From positions 1-54,173 of the forward strand of contig JANBRJ010000105.1 in assembly GCA_027577595.1 (NCBI GenBank): a stretch of 54,173 bases of DNA, given 5' to 3'. A program made the translations under genes and the position numbers. This DNA is from Coemansia sp. RSA 487. Lineage: Eukaryota > Kickxellomycota > Kickxellomycetes > Kickxellales > Kickxellaceae. The notes under the pieces were generated by a model. The model did not search any database. It worked only from the letters and a program-made list of their open reading frames with translations, and had not been told where the DNA came from. Of this stretch, positions 51,743 through 54,173 are shown one piece after another; the first letter of the stretch is position 1; each line of letters opens with the position of its first letter.

Positions 51743-53440
51743 ATGCCTTGTTTACCTGCATTTCAATGCCTACCATTGCATATAGCCGAGGCGATCGCTC
51801 GCTATTGCTATTCTACAATTTACCCAATAAAATTCTCAGCAATTGACGAATCTAAGGAAGCTATGGCCACATGGACCACGTTGTACAGCGTCAGTTATTC
51901 TTGGCAAGTGCTGGCTCTCGAACAGTTATTCAAAGGGGCTACTCTAAACATATCAACGATAAATGGAACGGGGCAGTTCATGTTTTACGACCTTCCAGAC
52001 AATATCGAGATAGATAGCACACACTATAACCGTGTTAGAAAAGTCAGCATCTTTTTTACCGATTTTAAAAGGCCAACTGGCAAGATATCCCTCCATGACT
52101 TTTCATCCACTTGGCCAGAAAATGTTGTGTTTCCTTTGGCGCGTTCTTTGCATGTTCAGTTGCCAGGTTTGATTTACCAAGAGCTTGATGAGGAGAGCAC
52201 GACTGGCGATGAACGGTTCCACTGGATATCGCAGCGCATAAAATTATCGATGCCAAAGCTTTACTCAGTGACTGTCGATGATAGTTCTCTCGACTATACA
52301 CAAGACAGAGGATCTTTTGCGTATCGGTTGAAGGCAGACGGGCTCTTGTCGGCAATATTTGACAAAACGAAGGCATTGAGTATCTGCATAAGTACACTCC
52401 ACTTGGTCAGCGACTATTCGTTCACAAGAAACGGTACCGGACTTACCCATCTGGAATGCTCCTTTACTGATAGAAACGATACGTTTCGTTGCATAATTGA
52501 CAGATCTGCTCCTACCTTGGTATCGTTGACTTTTGATGATCAAAACTTGCAGAACGTGGATTTGTTTGTTTTTCGCGAAAACGGCAGTCCAATAGTATAT
52601 CCAAGACTACGAAAGCTTTACTTCCTCAGCAGCGAATATGCTACTGCCACAAAACTTCGGGTGGAAAGCCGCATTTATTCATTTCCTGCGCTACAGTATC
52701 TCAAGTGGCATTCGATATATCTATTTGAAGATGATACCCTTTTCCGAGGAAATAGCGGCACTTTGGAATATCTGGATATTGTTGCTGATGTCGATTTTGC
52801 TGAAATGCTGCAAAGGTATCAGGTGTTTACCGGTGGCAAATATTCAAAACTGTGCCATGTTTCAATAAGAGACACTGAATACGGCTCAGCAACGAGACTA
52901 TCCTGTGAAGAGACCACGAAGTTATCTGTGAACCTTATCGCGCCAACAACAAAGTCTCTTTTACTTGATTACTGTGCTTCGGCTTACACCTACACAATTG
53001 CTGCAAGCCCTTATTTGGGAAACATTCAGGTTCTCCATGTAACTGGAGAAATGTTGGTATTGTTTGAACTCTGTAACCTTGTAAGGCTCTTACCAAATAT
53101 GACAAGACTTGCATGTCTTCCAGTAATGATCTGTCTTCACGCGGATTCCTCGGATATTAACAAAATTATGGGCGGTCTCGACGCAGAGCACTGCCCTCTA
53201 AGCCACCACCTTAGACACTGGGAGTGTTTAATAGATCCCTACGTATTAACACCTTACATGCCACATACAGTATTAGTGCTTGCCATTTTGTGCCCAAACT
53301 TTGCGTCCGTGCACATTCCGGAAGTACATAGAAAAGAATTCAGGCGTGATCTCAAATCGGCTCTTCGCCACGAAGTATACAAAAAGCACGCCGACAAGCT
53401 ACAGCGCATTCTTCGAAATGTGGGATTACCTTGCAAATAA
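51743..53440 (+). CDS. F-box/LRR-like protein of a lineage-specific family
   Basis: A 565-residue protein from the ATG at 51743 (MPCLPAFQCLPLHIAEAIAR). The opening L-P-x-H-I-x-E-x-I-x-x-Y looks like a degenerate F-box helix, followed by a W-rich stretch (SVSYSWQVLALEQLF). The rest consists of irregular leucine-rich strands with L-x-x-L-x-h pieces such as GLTHLECSF, LVSLTFDD, RLRKLYFLSS and GTLEYLDIV, and ends with HTVLVLAILCPNFASV. It fits the large families of F-box-type receptors for SCF ligases in Kickxellales, but the F-box is weak and function is inferred. A decayed paralogue lies at 39630-40395. The gene itself has no visible damage. Confidence 0.6.
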   Translation: MPCLPAFQCLPLHIAEAIARYCYSTIYPIKFSAIDESKEAMATWTTLYSVSYSWQVLALEQLFKGATLNISTINGTGQFMFYDLPDNIEIDSTHYNRVRKVSIFFTDFKRPTGKISLHDFSSTWPENVVFPLARSLHVQLPGLIYQELDEESTTGDERFHWISQRIKLSMPKLYSVTVDDSSLDYTQDRGSFAYRLKADGLLSAIFDKTKALSICISTLHLVSDYSFTRNGTGLTHLECSFTDRNDTFRCIIDRSAPTLVSLTFDDQNLQNVDLFVFRENGSPIVYPRLRKLYFLSSEYATATKLRVESRIYSFPALQYLKWHSIYLFEDDTLFRGNSGTLEYLDIVADVDFAEMLQRYQVFTGGKYSKLCHVSIRDTEYGSATRLSCEETTKLSVNLIAPTTKSLLLDYCASAYTYTIAASPYLGNIQVLHVTGEMLVLFELCNLVRLLPNMTRLACLPVMICLHADSSDINKIMGGLDAEHCPLSHHLRHWECLIDPYVLTPYMPHTVLVLAILCPNFASVHIPEVHRKEFRRDLKSALRHEVYKKHADKLQRILRNVGLPCK

Positions 53441-53919
53441 GATATATTCCATTTGGTCAAGAATAATGTCCAAGCCGGGAAGGGAGGTTTTGCTTACGCT
53501 GGTACTTTTTTCTTTTGGCAAATATCATATTGAGTTTCTGCATATGCCGTAAAAACAGCACAGCCAAAGCAACGTCTGACGAAAAAGAACGTTGGCAATA
53601 GTCTGCATGCGTTGAAAAGAAGTAAAAGAGATGTGTACAATGTTTTGCAAAACTAGCTGCATCGAAGAAGAAGGATGTATACGCACCGAATAGTCAAAGG
53701 TTTGCGGTGGTGATAATGCATTTTGCGTTCCAAGAAAAGTCGTTTGCGCAGGCGTAGCAAGTCATTTGCGTGGAATATGCGTCAGTACAAAACAGGAAAA
53801 CACAAATGATTAGTACTGTTGTCTAGAAGCAGCTGCAGATGTTTATCTCTTCAGCTCTCATTTAAGCACCTACCTGCAAAAGGGACTGCATCCTATCCTA
53901 GAACTAGGATTTGCCGTGG
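53441..53919. other. Intergenic
   Basis: No gene supported. Confidence 0.35.
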
Positions 53920-54173
53920 CTATAACCTTGGCTGAATTTCGTTGTGGTTGCTATTTGTTCGTCTTTGCCGTCGTCTTTTCTTCTTGGGCTGCTGTTCATT
54001 GGTGGTAGCAACGGCAGCAAGTTGACTGTGACAAAAGCGCTCTGGAATCTCACCATGGTCGCGAAGGCCATGGAAAATATGCCTAAAGCTGAGAGCGGCT
54101 GCGAGATCTCGGTTGTACATGCGAGAACGAGGAGCCAAAACACCATCCACTTCCACGGGACCCATACATAGTT
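53920..54173 (-). CDS. C-terminal end of a Fanzor/TnpB-like protein (partial)
   Basis: A minus-strand frame enters from the right edge and ends at the stop at 53920. It reads SRMYNRDLAAALSFRHIFHG, then GEIPERFCHS, then a basic tail (KKKRRRQRRTNSN). The N-R-D-x-x-A-A-h-x-h-R-x-I block followed by G-x-x-P-x-R-F is how the last RuvC motif and C-terminus look in eukaryotic Fanzor and other TnpB-derived transposon nucleases. The expected zinc-ribbon cysteines would lie mostly outside the window; only CMG near the edge is visible. Other frames here are also open, so this remains a motif-based call. Confidence 0.45.
   Translation of the reverse strand, partial: LCMGPVEVDGVLAPRSRMYNRDLAAALSFRHIFHGLRDHGEIPERFCHSQLAAVATTNEQQPKKKRRRQRRTNSNHNEIQPRL

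Overview
This window reads as nuclear DNA of an early-diverging fungus, most likely Kickxellomycotina (Coemansia/Linderina-like). The placement is inference: it rests on the fungal-type FunK1 kinase, an EFG1 rRNA-processing factor, a Sec2-type Rab exchange factor and a Git3/cAMP-receptor-like GPCR, together with very intron-poor housekeeping genes. Base composition is a mosaic. GC-richer tracts carry core genes (DDB1, RPC2, RNR1, SEC2-like, the membrane protein, the GPCR). AT-rich tracts carry small lineage-specific genes, repeats and gene relics.

Left part, 1-10.3 kb: an AT-rich accessory island. It holds a tandem array of nine minus-strand genes of about 88-100 codons whose products look like ubiquitin-fold (beta-grasp) proteins without a C-terminal Gly-Gly. 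Seven have a clear TATA box, usually with a GCGA-like block beside it, about 103-111 nt before the ATG; this fixes their starts. Genes 2-4 and 5-7 are a segmental duplication. Two short interspersed repeats can be placed exactly because the other duplicate retains the empty site. A LINE remnant and two 21-codon proline-rich minigenes follow.

Middle, 10.3-33 kb: a redox-dead thioredoxin-fold protein, an enlarged DDB1 head-to-head with a GON7-like KEOPS subunit gene, a small Cys-containing hypothetical gene, a seven-TM receptor converging on a disrupted subtilisin gene, a weak spliced unknown gene, EFG1, and a 915-residue single-pass membrane protein divergent from RPC2.

Right part, 33-54 kb: RPC2 (RNA polymerase III second subunit), a dead E2 ubiquitin-conjugating enzyme relic of the UBC7/UBE2G type, a small basic protein gene with an array-like promoter, a decayed F-box/LRR-like paralogue abutting an open BMS1 C-terminal fragment, a FunK1 kinase with one intron, a poorly modelled region, a SEC2-like gene, RNR1 with MCB-like sites upstream, the intact F-box/LRR-like paralogue, and at the right edge the C-terminus of a probable Fanzor/TnpB-like protein.

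The core genes cover transcription, DNA repair, dNTP synthesis, ribosome assembly and secretion and show no operon-like logic. The most novel content is the ubiquitin-fold array with its shared promoter design. No rRNA, tRNA or CRISPR was seen. All domain calls come from reading the sequence and from remembered family motifs; no search was run.
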